Source of the DNA: Candidatus Eiseniibacteriota bacterium
GTDB lineage: Bacteria > Orphanbacterota > Orphanbacteria > Orphanbacterales > Orphanbacteraceae
Direction: 5' to 3'
Assembly (NCBI GenBank): GCA_029262235.1
Contig: JAJCZU010000004.1
Location: forward strand, 897,330 to 961,329
Length of the DNA stretch: 64,000 nt
Positions 42,423-50,414 of this stretch are shown here, in pieces. How positions within the stretch are numbered: the stretch's first letter is position 1; each line of letters begins with the position of its first letter. A program made the translations under genes and the position numbers. The notes below the pieces were generated by a model. That model worked only from the letters and a program-made list of their open reading frames with translations. It was not told the origin of the DNA and made no database searches.

Positions 42423-44438
42423 TCACTCCACCGCGAACAGCGCCACGCGATCGTCTTCATAGTACGGCGCCCCGCACCACTCCTCGAGCACGCGCCGGTA
42501 CTGCTGCATGCGGTTGTGCGGGATGGAGCCCGTCACGGTCGTGTACTTCCAGTACCATTGCCCGCCGTCGGATTCTTCCGGCCACGTCATCCCGGGCGGC
42601 GCGTGCCGCGTTTCATTCGCGTCGAAATCCTTGTGCAGCACGATGTCGCCGATCCCGAGCGCCGCAAATCGCGCGCGCGGATCCATGGCGGGCGGCGGGC
42701 CGAGGCGCAGGTCCTTGCCCTTCTCGGTAATCCATTCGAAGAACTCACCTTCTTCGCGAATCTTCCCGAATGTCGGCGGCGGAATCGAAACGTACCCCGA
42801 AACGAGCGGGCGTTCGTGCAGCGTCTGGTACCACATGTAAATCGTGGCCTGCGATCCGAGAAAGAGCGGCACGTCGAGAACGGCGCCCGTGTGCTTGCGC
42901 GCCAGCAATCGATCGGTCCACGCGGGCGTCCCCCATGGCATCGTCGAGATCGGCGGCGGGCAGTATTCGAATACGAGCACGGCCGCGAGCGCGACTGCTC
43001 CCGCGCGCGGGGCAAGCCCGGAGCGTCGCCAGAGCGCGGCGAAGCCGGCTGCAACGAGCGGCGCGAGAAACAGAATCGCGGGGATCAGAAAGCGGTTCGG
43101 CACGCGCAGAAAACGGAGCACCGGAATCTGCTGCAGAATCGCGTACGGAAGAGGAACGCCCGTCTCTTCGCCGATCGAAAACTGCAGTTTCGGCCCGAGC
43201 GCCAGAATCAGGAACCCGGTCCCCATCACGAAAAAGAAGCGTCGCTCGAACCGAGTGAAGCCGCGTGCGGGCGCGCCGTCGTTCGGTGGCGCACCTGGCT
43301 TCTCGCGCATCACGAGCCCGAGCACCGCGAGCGCCACCATCGCGAAACCGAGATACGCCGTTGCGCCGCGCGGGAGATGCTCGTAGTCCGGATTCCCCGC
43401 GCGCACGCGTTCCCCGAACACGGGGTGGAAGACGCTCGGCGAGACAATCGTTTCGATGCTGGCCGAGTGATTCGGCCGGATCGTCTTGTACTGAAACGCG
43501 CCGCTCTCGCCACGCGCCGCAAGCGCCGGCAGCAGAATCGGCGCGATCAGTATCAAAAACAGCCCGATATGACGCACGTACATCGCGAAGAGATGAGCTC
43601 GGGAAGGCGAGGCTCCTGATTCCCCTCGCCCCTCGTCCTGGCTCGACGGCCAATGGGCCTCGGGGCTCGGGGAACCCGGATCCTCGCCCTTTCCGGGCTC
43701 CGGACCCGCGCTTTCGAGGGCAGGCGTCGGGGTCTCTCCGGGCCCGCTCGGCCTCCGTAGTTGGCCAGTTTGGCCAGGACGAGCGGGTCCGGAGAGGCCT
43801 CGACGTCTGCCACCAAGAATCAGCACCACGAGCGAGCTAAGAATCAGCGCGTGCATCATGTACGTCCAGCACGCGTAGGTTTGGATCGCGAGAAAGACGG
43901 ACGCAATGATCACCTGCTTGATTGACGGCGCTCGCACGAGCCGTATCAGCGCGAGCAGATAGAACGGCAGAAACTGATGCGACGTCAGGTTCAGGTGTGA
44001 ATAGATCTGGTCGAGATGATGGGGAAAAAACGCGTAGGCGAAGCCGGCCAGAAACGCGGCGCCGCGATGATTCGTGAGCTCCATTGCAAGCAGATACATG
44101 CCCCACGCGGCGAGCGGAAACGCGAGAAAGAGCGCAAGGCCGAGAAGCGTGACCGGCGAGAGATGTCCGAACGGCACGGCCCAGATCGTGTTCGCGAGCG
44201 AAAGCGTATGAAACGAGAGATCCGCGCCCCACGGATGCAGCAGGTCCATCGTGTAGAACGGCGTGCGCCCGAGTTCGGTGATCGCCTTTTTCACCCACCA
44301 GAAATTCCAGAGATTCTGAAACGTGTCGACGCGCGGCCCGGGGAGAGCGCGACCGATTTGCGCGCTGAACGGCAGAAGCACCACGAAGGAGAGGGCTGAA
44401 TAGAAGAGAGGGACGAGGCGATCGAAACGGCGCATCAT
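42423..44438 (-). CDS. GT-C-like / YfhO-like polytopic membrane protein carrying an in-frame double palindromic insert
   Basis: The 671-residue protein begins with a membrane helix (LVPLFYSALSFVVLLPFSA) and the loop LPGPRVDTFQNLWNFWWVKKAI, then about ten further helices and a soluble C-terminal domain (LDVPLFLGSQATIYMWYQTLHERPLVSGY) as in other bacterial sugar-transfer or YfhO-like membrane proteins. Residues ~205-280 (Gly/Pro/Ser/Glu-rich, GLSGPARPGQTGQLRRPSG and EAHWPSSQDEGRGES) interrupt the hydrophobic core; at DNA level they consist of two palindromic elements in opposite orientation, described separately. The frame is intact across both. The start ATG 44438 (or 44435) lies just left of a third copy. 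Enzyme activity is not established. Confidence 0.75.
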   Translation of the reverse strand: MMRRFDRLVPLFYSALSFVVLLPFSAQIGRALPGPRVDTFQNLWNFWWVKKAITELGRTPFYTMDLLHPWGADLSFHTLSLANTIWAVPFGHLSPVTLLGLALFLAFPLAAWGMYLLAMELTNHRGAAFLAGFAYAFFPHHLDQIYSHLNLTSHQFLPFYLLALIRLVRAPSIKQVIIASVFLAIQTYACWTYMMHALILSSLVVLILGGRRRGLSGPARPGQTGQLRRPSGPGETPTPALESAGPEPGKGEDPGSPSPEAHWPSSQDEGRGESGASPSRAHLFAMYVRHIGLFLILIAPILLPALAARGESGAFQYKTIRPNHSASIETIVSPSVFHPVFGERVRAGNPDYEHLPRGATAYLGFAMVALAVLGLVMREKPGAPPNDGAPARGFTRFERRFFFVMGTGFLILALGPKLQFSIGEETGVPLPYAILQQIPVLRFLRVPNRFLIPAILFLAPLVAAGFAALWRRSGLAPRAGAVALAAVLVFEYCPPPISTMPWGTPAWTDRLLARKHTGAVLDVPLFLGSQATIYMWYQTLHERPLVSGYVSIPPPTFGKIREEGEFFEWITEKGKDLRLGPPPAMDPRARFAALGIGDIVLHKDFDANETRHAPPGMTWPEESDGGQWYWKYTTVTGSIPHNRMQQYRRVLEEWCGAPYYEDDRVALFAVE
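43606..43688 (+). repeat. Palindromic element, copy C (inside a coding gene)
   Basis: Arms GGCGAGG (43606-43612) and CCTCGCC (43682-43688) bound an imperfect palindrome whose left half matches the reverse complement of its right half over about 25 positions (GGCGAGG, TCC, TTCCCC, GCCCC in common). The core carries CTGG and GGCCAATGGGCC, a degenerate form of the tip seen in the other copies. It reads through in frame in the membrane-protein gene on the opposite strand. Confidence 0.75.
43719..43811 (-). repeat. Palindromic element, copy D (inside a coding gene, opposite orientation)
   Basis: Left arm from 43719 (GGCAGGCGTCGGGG, CTCTCCGG) pairs with the right arm ending at 43811 (CGACGTCTGCC). 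On the minus strand its core reads CCCGCTCGTCCTGGCCAAAC, then TGGCCAACTACGGAGG, close to copy A (CCCGCTCGGCTGGCCAAATG). It is only 30 bases from copy C and also stays in frame with the host gene. Confidence 0.75.
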
Positions 44439-44451
44439 GCGGTCGCCTGGT

Positions 44452-44573
44452 CGGTCGGATCGGGAATGTCGGACTCGGAACCGGATTCCCTCCGCCCCTC
44501 GGTCTGGCCAAATGGCCACCGCGGAGACCTCGGGGCTCCGGGAATCGGTTCCGTCGTCCGACTCGCCCGACCG
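44452..44573 (+). repeat. Palindromic element, copy B (intergenic)
   Basis: Outer ends CGGTCGG (44452-44458) and CCGACCG (44567-44573) are complementary, as are GTCGGAC and GTCCGAC, and GGAACCG with CGGTTCC, further in. The tip is TGGCCAAATGGCCA at 44505-44518, flanked by CCCCTCGG and CCTCGGGG. It occupies most of the gap between the aminotransferase stop and the start of the membrane-protein gene and may affect transcription between them. Confidence 0.85.
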
Positions 44574-44601
44574 ATGATGGGGAAGCGGGAGTTCTCCACT
44601 A

Positions 44602-45702
44602 CTATCCTTGCCCCCGCGCCCGCCAGGCGGTCAGCGCGTTCGTGAGCGCCGCGAGTCCGCCGCGCAAAGTTTCTTCGTCGCATCCGTATCCGACGCGAAA
44701 GCCGCCGGGCATCTGGAAGAAGCGTCCGGGAACGACGCAGACCGAATGCTCCACGCGCGCGTACTCGAGGAAGGCGTCGGCGTTTCCGCCCGCATCCGCG
44801 AGCCGCACGAACGCCGTGATGCCCGCGTCGGGCTCGGTCCACGCGAAGCCGGCGGTCGCGTTCACCCACTCCTTCACGACCGCGCGATTGCTGGTGCTCC
44901 GTTCGATCGCGCGGGCCTGCCACTGGCTCCGGCGCTCGATCGCGGCCGCCGTGAAGCGCACGGCCGGGCCGCTCAGATTTCCGATCGTATAGTCGTAAAG
45001 GGGTGCGGCGCGCGCGATGATCTCTTTGCTCGCAAGCATCCAGCCGGCCCGCAGGCGCGGAAATCCGTGCACTTTGGTCAGGCTCGCGACCGAAATCAGG
45101 CGTTCTCCGTGCCGCAGCGCATGAATGGGCGGATCAGACGGCACGAAGTCCATGTACACCTCGTCGATGAGCATGTGAATGCCGCGCGCTTCGGCAAATG
45201 CGCCGAGCTTGTCACGATCCTGCATGCTGAGACGTATACCCGACGGATTGTGAGGATCGCTGAGAACGACGAGTTTGACGCCGGGCCCGCAGGCAGCCGC
45301 GAGCGCATCATGATCGAGCGCGAAATCGCCGGCTAGCGGGCGCTGGAAGCGCGTCACCCGCGCGCCGAGAAAGCGCGGGATTCCGAACAGCGGTTCGTAC
45401 GCGGGCTCTTCGACGAGCACGGTGTCACCGGGCTCGATCACGGCGGCGCACGCGAGAAAAACACCGAAAGTGGTGCCGTTGACGGGAAGCACGTTTTCTC
45501 CGGATAGTCCGTAGGTGCGCGCGAGAAGCGCCTGCAATGTGGAAGACCCCCACATCAAGTTGTCGTGCGGGAGATGATCGCCCGGCGCCACGCCGAGTTC
45601 CGCGAGCGGGATTTCGGGCATCCCTGAAAGCGTCAGGTCGTAGCGAAAGGTGCGATCGAGTTCGCGAAACCAGCGGAGGTAGGCGATGTTCGGAAGGTTC
45701 AC
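44602..45702 (-). CDS. PLP-dependent aminotransferase, class I/II
   Basis: The 366-residue protein has a fold-type I PLP core: GTTFGVFLACAAVIEPGDTVLVEEPAYEPL, VVLSDPHNPSG, MLIDEVYMDFV with the PLP-binding Asp and Tyr, and SVASLTKVHGFPRLRAGWML with the Schiff-base Lys. The length and PHNPSG motif fit the aspartate/aromatic aminotransferase superfamily; the substrate cannot be read from sequence. Start GTG 45702 is chosen because GGAGGA is seven bases upstream and the fold begins there; the longer frame adds Cys-rich sequence with no homology. It stands alone, divergent from the envelope gene cluster. Confidence 0.88.
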   Translation of the reverse strand: MNLPNIAYLRWFRELDRTFRYDLTLSGMPEIPLAELGVAPGDHLPHDNLMWGSSTLQALLARTYGLSGENVLPVNGTTFGVFLACAAVIEPGDTVLVEEPAYEPLFGIPRFLGARVTRFQRPLAGDFALDHDALAAACGPGVKLVVLSDPHNPSGIRLSMQDRDKLGAFAEARGIHMLIDEVYMDFVPSDPPIHALRHGERLISVASLTKVHGFPRLRAGWMLASKEIIARAAPLYDYTIGNLSGPAVRFTAAAIERRSQWQARAIERSTSNRAVVKEWVNATAGFAWTEPDAGITAFVRLADAGGNADAFLEYARVEHSVCVVPGRFFQMPGGFRVGYGCDEETLRGGLAALTNALTAWRARGQG

Positions 45703-45775
45703 GCGGCGTCCTCCATTGTAAGAGACCCTGTTACAGTAGCAACAGCCCCTCGGCCGGACAAGTGAACATGAGTGC

Positions 45776-45804
45776 TTGACCGCACTTACGGCCGCCGGTA
45801 CCAT
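45776..45804 (+). promoter_or_regulatory. Sigma-70-like promoter before the envelope gene cluster
   Basis: TTGACC (45776-45781) and TACCAT (45799-45804) are separated by 17 bases. Transcription would start around 45811, only a few bases before ATG 45814, which itself has no Shine-Dalgarno sequence. This would give a leaderless or nearly leaderless message for the first gene of the cluster. Confidence 0.4.
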
Positions 45805-45813
45805 CATTTGACC

Positions 45814-46302
45814 ATGAGTTCCGATACCAGTCTTCCATGGAATGACGGGGTCTCCCGCGAGACGCCGGACCGGACCGAAGCGCGCTCCACGGAGCTGCTC
45901 GCCTGGTCATATCATCCTGCCGGCGAGAATCCGGCGCAGGCCGTCCTTGTGGCGCTTTTTGCCGTGCTGGTGCCTGCGGCGATACTCTGGATGTTCGGAG
46001 ACCTGTTTCTGACCGGCCTCGCGGCGGTCATTTTCCTCGTTTCGCTCGCGCACTACTTCGTCCCCACGAAGGTGCGTCTGACGACCGAGGGAATCGAGCT
46101 CAGACGGTTCTGGGGGCGTCAGTTCCGCCCGTGGAGCCAGTTCCGGCGCTATGAATGTGATCGTACGCATTTTCGCGTGTGTACACTGAGCCGGCGTTCG
46201 CGTCTCGACCAGTTTCGCGGGCTTCTCGCCCGCTTCCCCGCCGACCGGGAGGCTGTGATTCACATCCTCCAGAATCAGATCAACACTCCTGAGAAGCGGT
46301 AG
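45814..46302 (+). CDS. Two-helix membrane protein with PH-like domain
   Basis: The 162-residue protein has a polar N-terminus, two adjacent membrane helices (AVLVALFAVLVPAAILWMF, LFLTGLAAVIFLVSLAHYF) and then a segment with the strand pattern of bacterial PH-like domains: KVRLTTEGIELRRFWGRQFRPWSQFRRYECD.. ending in LLARFPADREAVIHIL. This arrangement (helix hairpin, then bPH strands and helix) is common in small membrane proteins of unknown role. ATG 45814 is chosen since it follows the predicted promoter; an upstream TTG would overlap the -35 box. It begins the seven-gene plus-strand cluster and is five bases from the next gene. Confidence 0.7.
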   Translation: MSSDTSLPWNDGVSRETPDRTEARSTELLAWSYHPAGENPAQAVLVALFAVLVPAAILWMFGDLFLTGLAAVIFLVSLAHYFVPTKVRLTTEGIELRRFWGRQFRPWSQFRRYECDRTHFRVCTLSRRSRLDQFRGLLARFPADREAVIHILQNQINTPEKR

Positions 46303-46307
46303 AAAAT

Positions 46308-46727
46308 ATGCGGCGAAATCCATTTGCAACCCTCACGCCTCCTCATGCGCCCGAGACGTACGCTTCGAAGGACGAGGAGATGATCGACGCGATTGCAAAC
46401 CGGGTCGTGCAGCTCGGCATGGCCGTTCCCGCCGTACTTTTCATCGAAATGGGAAAACCACTCTCTTATATAAGCAGCCAGACGATGGTGTTCTTCGCGC
46501 CGATCGCGACCTCGCTCTTCCCGGGCGAAGGGTACGACCGGATGTCGCGCCTTCTCGAGGATCGCGACAACGTGGAACGCCTCATGATGAGAATCGAAGA
46601 ACTCGAAGACGAGCACCAGACCAGAATTCGTAATAACAAGAAGAAGCGAAAAGCGTCTCAGAAGCCGAAACGGGGCCTGTTTGGCCTGTTCCGGTCGAAA
46701 GAGCGCGATTCGCAGGGCGATTCCTAG
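46308..46727 (+). CDS. Small conserved protein of unknown function (E-x-x-K-P-L-S motif)
   Basis: The 139-residue protein contains a core I recognise as recurring in conserved bacterial hypotheticals: VVQLGMAVPAVLFIEMGKPLSYISSQTMVFFAPIATSLF, followed by YDRMSRLLEDRDNVERLMMRIEEL. The hydrophobic part may touch the membrane without crossing it. The C-terminus is a Lys/Arg-rich tail (NNKKKRKASQKPKRGLFGLFRSKERD) that could bind acidic lipids or RNA. It lies five bases after the previous gene and 13 before the Fn3-DUF6754-like gene, so it belongs to the same transcript. Function unknown. Confidence 0.7.
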   Translation: MRRNPFATLTPPHAPETYASKDEEMIDAIANRVVQLGMAVPAVLFIEMGKPLSYISSQTMVFFAPIATSLFPGEGYDRMSRLLEDRDNVERLMMRIEELEDEHQTRIRNNKKKRKASQKPKRGLFGLFRSKERDSQGDS

Positions 46728-46740
46728 AAAAGGAGTTTCC

Positions 46741-47961
46741 GTGAAGAAAAAAAGGCTATGGCTGAGCGCGATCGCGCTGCTTGTTCCGCTCCTCGCCGTA
46801 CCGGCGATGGCGCAGGACGATGCGGGCGGGGTGCAGGAGGCCGTGCAACAGGTAGTAGACCGACCACCAGCTGCGGTGACCGGACTGGCGTCGAACGACG
46901 CGCCGAACGACGCGGGGAGGCTCCTCATCGTCACGTTCGAGCGATCGGCCGACGACGGTGAAGGCGAAAACGACGTGGCAGCGTACGAGATCTACCGGGG
47001 CGACAGCCTGATCTCGACGATCAGTCCGTCGGACGTGCTGGAACGGACGATCACGTACAGCGATAACTCGCCGCTGATTCAGAACGGCGTGATCTACAAG
47101 TATCGCGTCGTGACTGTCGACTCCGCGGGGAATCGATCCGAAGCGCGCGCGGACGGCGCGATGGCGAGCGGCCAGTGGTTCCACACCGGTCGTGTCAACA
47201 TGCTGGTGTCGATCATTCTCATTTCGGCGTTCATTCTGTACTTCATTCGCAAAGCGCAAAGTGGAGCCGAGATTTATCTGCGGCCGGTCGCGGGACTGAA
47301 GGCGTTCGACGAAGCCGTGGGGCGCGCGACCGAAATGGGCAAGCCGGTGCTTTACGTGCCGGGCATCATGGATCTCGATCAGGTGGAAACGGTCGCCGGG
47401 ATCATCATTCTCGGCTACGTGTCGAAGATGACGGCGCGCTACGAAACGGAGCTCGAAGTTCCGGTGTCGCGCTCGCTCGTCATGTCGAACGCGCGCGAAG
47501 TGTGCAAGTCGTCGTATCTCTCCGAAGGGCGCCCGGAGCTCTTCAAGGACGACATGGTTCACTATCTCACCGATGACCAGTTCGCTTACGCGGCCGGCGT
47601 CGACGGGATCATGCTTCGCAAGAAACCGGCCGCCTGTTTCTATCAGGGTAAGTTCTACGCCGAATCGCTGATCCTGGCTGAAACGGGGAACTCGATCGGC
47701 GCCATTCAGATTGCGGGAACTGCTTCACCGACGCAGCTTCCGTTCTTTATTACTGCGTGCGACTACACGCTGATCGGGGAAGAATTCTTCGCCGCCAGCG
47801 CGTATCTCTCGCAGGATCCGAAACTCGTCGGGAGTCTCAAAGGCCAGGACTGGGGGAAGGCGATGATCATGCTGATCATCATCGTCGGCACGATTGTCGA
47901 AACCCTGCACGCCCTGGGTATCGTTCCCTTCACCATGATCCACCTGCTGGAAGCCGGGTAA
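46741..47961 (+). CDS. Fibronectin type III and DUF6754-like membrane protein
   Basis: The 406-residue protein has a signal peptide (LSAIALLVPLLAVPAMAQ), an Fn3-like domain (residues ~45-135: PAAVTGLASNDAP.., VAAYEIYRG, YKYRVVTVDSAGNRSE), a membrane helix near 158-175 (VNMLVSIILISAFILYFI), then a soluble alpha/beta domain (YLRPVAGLKAFDEAVGRATEMGKPVLYVPG.., TARYETELEVPVSRSLVMSNAREVCKSSYLSEGRPELF) and a last helix near 380-400. I take the cytoplasmic region to be the DUF6754 family; role unknown. GTG 46741 follows AAAAGGAG. Its location among polytopic membrane genes suggests a complex spanning the inner membrane. Confidence 0.75.
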   Translation: MKKKRLWLSAIALLVPLLAVPAMAQDDAGGVQEAVQQVVDRPPAAVTGLASNDAPNDAGRLLIVTFERSADDGEGENDVAAYEIYRGDSLISTISPSDVLERTITYSDNSPLIQNGVIYKYRVVTVDSAGNRSEARADGAMASGQWFHTGRVNMLVSIILISAFILYFIRKAQSGAEIYLRPVAGLKAFDEAVGRATEMGKPVLYVPGIMDLDQVETVAGIIILGYVSKMTARYETELEVPVSRSLVMSNAREVCKSSYLSEGRPELFKDDMVHYLTDDQFAYAAGVDGIMLRKKPAACFYQGKFYAESLILAETGNSIGAIQIAGTASPTQLPFFITACDYTLIGEEFFAASAYLSQDPKLVGSLKGQDWGKAMIMLIIIVGTIVETLHALGIVPFTMIHLLEAG

Positions 47962-47973
47962 AGGAGGGCAACG

Positions 47974-48663
47974 ATGTTCTGGAAAACACAAATACCTGTT
48001 TTCATTGTGTTCGTAGTAGGAATGCTGACGCTGCTCCAGTGGTTCATTCCGCATTATCCGCTGAATCAGATTCAGGTGCACATGACGCAGTGGTTCGACA
48101 TCATTGCGGTGTTCGCCATTGTGCTCGGCGGGCTGAACCTTCTCAAACTGCAGTTCGCGAAGATCACGGCGCGTCAGAAAGACTGGCAGTACGCGCTGGT
48201 CACGATCGTGAGCTTCTTCGTGATGCTGGTCTTCGGCTTCACGCGGATGGGGCTTTCGCCGGACGACGGCGTGCGGCTCGGATCGCATCTGCAGCAGGAA
48301 GGCAGCAATTTTCACTGGATGTTCTTCAACGTGTTTACGCCGCTTTCGTCGACGATGTTCGCGCTTCTGGCGTTCTTCGTCGCGTCGGCTTCGTACCGCG
48401 CGTTTCGTATTCGTAACGCGGAAGCGACGCTTCTGCTCGTCGCCGGGATCATTCTGATGCTGGGGCGCGTGCCGATCGGTCATCTGCTGACCGCATGGGC
48501 GCCGTCTTATCTTCAGCTGCCGGCGATTCAGGAATGGATCTACTCCGTTCCGAACCTCGCGGGGGCGCGTGCCATCATGATCGGGATCGGTCTCGGCATG
48601 GTCGCCACGTCGCTTCGTTTCATCCTCGGAATCGAGAAGAGCTTCCTCGGGGGGGATGAATAA
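47974..48663 (+). CDS. Six-helix inner-membrane protein of the envelope cluster
   Basis: The 229-residue protein is nearly all membrane: helices near residues 8-26, 40-58, 70-88, 112-135, 149-166 and 200-220. Between the third and fourth lies a conserved-looking polar loop (TRMGLSPDDGVRLGSHLQQEGSNFHWMFFN), and between the fifth and sixth another (PIGHLLTAWAPSYLQLPAIQEWIYSVPN). I do not recognise the family. AAAGGAGG precedes ATG 47974, 12 bases after the DUF6754-like gene; its TAA shares one base with the next ATG (TAATG), so the two products are probably made in fixed ratio. Confidence 0.72.
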   Translation: MFWKTQIPVFIVFVVGMLTLLQWFIPHYPLNQIQVHMTQWFDIIAVFAIVLGGLNLLKLQFAKITARQKDWQYALVTIVSFFVMLVFGFTRMGLSPDDGVRLGSHLQQEGSNFHWMFFNVFTPLSSTMFALLAFFVASASYRAFRIRNAEATLLLVAGIILMLGRVPIGHLLTAWAPSYLQLPAIQEWIYSVPNLAGARAIMIGIGLGMVATSLRFILGIEKSFLGGDE

Positions 48664-49490
48664 TGAAATTCTGGGAATTCATCGGCAGCCTCGATCGCCG
48701 GATCATCTTCCTGATCATCGGGCTCGCCGTCTTCATTCCGCTGCTCGCGCCGCTCAAGTTGCCGGTCATTACGACGCCGACGACTGAAGACGTGTACAAC
48801 GCGATCGACTCGCTCGAAGCGGGCTCGAAAGTGCTCGTTTCGTTCGAATACGGGCCGAGTACGCAGCCTGAAATCGAACCGATGGCAATTGCTCTCGCAC
48901 GACACCTGTTTCGCAAGAAGTGCGAAGTGGTCGGCATGGCGCTCTGGCCGGACGGTCAGTTCATGTCGACACTGGTGTTCGATCGCATCGCCGACAAGGA
49001 GTTCGGCCTCACATGGGGCAAGGAATACGTGAACCTCGGCTTCCGGCCGGGGGGCGAAGCGGTCATCAAGGGGATCGCGCGCGAGTTTCGCGCGAACTAC
49101 ACCCAGGATGTCCGCGGGAACTCAGTGAACGATCTGCCGATCATGGAAGGCGTTTACTCGGTGAAGGACTTCGACTTCATCTTCAGTCTGTCGGCCGGTT
49201 ATCCCGGCACGGTGGAGTGGGTGCTCTACGCGGCTGATCCGTACAAGATCCCGATGTCATCGGGCACCACGGCCATTCAGGTGAACGAAGTCATTCCGTA
49301 CGTGAAGGGCGGCCAGATCTACGGGATCCTGGCCGGGATGTCCGGCGCGGCGGAATACGAAACGCTCATCGCAACGCCGGACGACGCGACCAAGTTCATG
49401 GACGCGCAGTCGATCGCGCATCTGCTGATCGTAGTGTTCATCGTTGTAGGAAACATTTCCTACATCGTCCAACGACGTAAACAGAACTAG
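48663..49490 (+). CDS. Membrane-anchored alpha/beta protein of the envelope cluster
   Basis: The 275-residue protein has one membrane helix near the N-terminus (IIFLIIGLAVFIPLLAPL) and one at the C-terminus (IAHLLIVVFIVVGNISYIV). Between them lies a domain of about 200 residues with alternating strands and helices (EDVYNAIDSLEAGSKVLVSFEYG, EPMAIALARHLFRKKCEVVGMALW, VYSVKDFDFIFSLSAGYPGTVEWVLYAAD, GILAGMSGAAEYETLI). With both helices crossing once, the domain would face the periplasm while both ends stay in the cytoplasm. The family is not one I can name. Translation is coupled to the previous gene; the next gene starts 15 bases later behind GGGAGGAGG. Confidence 0.72.
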   Translation: MKFWEFIGSLDRRIIFLIIGLAVFIPLLAPLKLPVITTPTTEDVYNAIDSLEAGSKVLVSFEYGPSTQPEIEPMAIALARHLFRKKCEVVGMALWPDGQFMSTLVFDRIADKEFGLTWGKEYVNLGFRPGGEAVIKGIAREFRANYTQDVRGNSVNDLPIMEGVYSVKDFDFIFSLSAGYPGTVEWVLYAADPYKIPMSSGTTAIQVNEVIPYVKGGQIYGILAGMSGAAEYETLIATPDDATKFMDAQSIAHLLIVVFIVVGNISYIVQRRKQN

Positions 49491-49505
49491 GGAGGAGGAA
49501 AAAGC

Positions 49506-50330
49506 ATGTCGAGAGACGTTTGGATTCTGGTCTCCCTGGGGCTCGTCGCCGCGCTGACGGCGGTGACCATCGGGTTTATCTCGTGGGGAGTCAGCAATCA
49601 CGCCATCGGATTCGGATTCTGGATCGGGTCGCTCCTGACCCTCGGAATCTTTTCGTACCTGTACAAGGACAACGCGTTTTACAAGTTCTCCGAGCATCTG
49701 TTCGTCGGAGTGTCCGCATCGTACTGGATCGCGACCTATTACTGGACGCAGATCGATACGAACCTGTGGGGGCGCCTTTTCCCGGCGCAGTTCCCGCATG
49801 CGGGGCATCAGCAGAACCTGTTCTACGTGATTCCGCTGATCCTCGGGCTCTTCATGCTTGCGCGCATGATTCCGTCGATCGGGTGGATCTCGCGCTGGTC
49901 GCTGGCATTCATTGTCGGTCTCTACGCGGGGCTGCGGCTTTACGGGTTTTTACAGTCGAACATCATGGAACAGACGCGCGATTCGCTTCGCCCGCTCTAC
50001 ATTCCAGGCTCGTTCGTCGACTCGCTCAACAATACATTGATCGTGGTGGGCGTCATCTGCGCGCTGCTCTACTTCTTCTTCTCGAGGGAGCACACAGGCG
50101 CGTTCGGGGTCGCTTCTCGTGTCGGGATCTTCTTCCTGATGATTTCGTTCGGCGCTTCGTTCGGGTTTGCGGTCATGGGGCGTATTTCGCTTCTGATCGG
50201 GCGCTTCAATTACCTGATCCAGGCAAGCGACGCCAGTACGGGGTACGCTTCGGCGGTGGTGACCGCCGGCATGGTCCTGTTGCTCGGAATCGGGGCTTTG
50301 CGAAGTCGAGGCGATACGCAGGAAGCGTAA
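49506..50330 (+). CDS. Eight-helix inner-membrane protein of the envelope cluster
   Basis: The 274-residue protein has about eight membrane helices: 5-27, 33-53, 68-83, 106-123, 132-150, 176-193, 206-230 and 245-263. Polar loops are short apart from one at residues ~84-104 (TQIDTNLWGRLFPAQFPHAGHQ) and one near 155-172 (NIMEQTRDSLRPLYIPGSFVDSLNN). I do not recognise the family. A strong ribosome site, GGGAGGAGG, precedes ATG 49506. With 47974-48663 and 48663-49490 it makes up the membrane part of the cluster; the following barrel gene begins 85 bases later, with its own ribosome site. Confidence 0.72.
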   Translation: MSRDVWILVSLGLVAALTAVTIGFISWGVSNHAIGFGFWIGSLLTLGIFSYLYKDNAFYKFSEHLFVGVSASYWIATYYWTQIDTNLWGRLFPAQFPHAGHQQNLFYVIPLILGLFMLARMIPSIGWISRWSLAFIVGLYAGLRLYGFLQSNIMEQTRDSLRPLYIPGSFVDSLNNTLIVVGVICALLYFFFSREHTGAFGVASRVGIFFLMISFGASFGFAVMGRISLLIGRFNYLIQASDASTGYASAVVTAGMVLLLGIGALRSRGDTQEA

Positions 50331-50414
50331 GCTGATTCGTTGATTCTACAGGGCCCGGTCTTCCGTGCGCGCAGCGCGGCGGCCGGGTCCTTTCTCATTG
50401 GAGGAGGGGATCTG

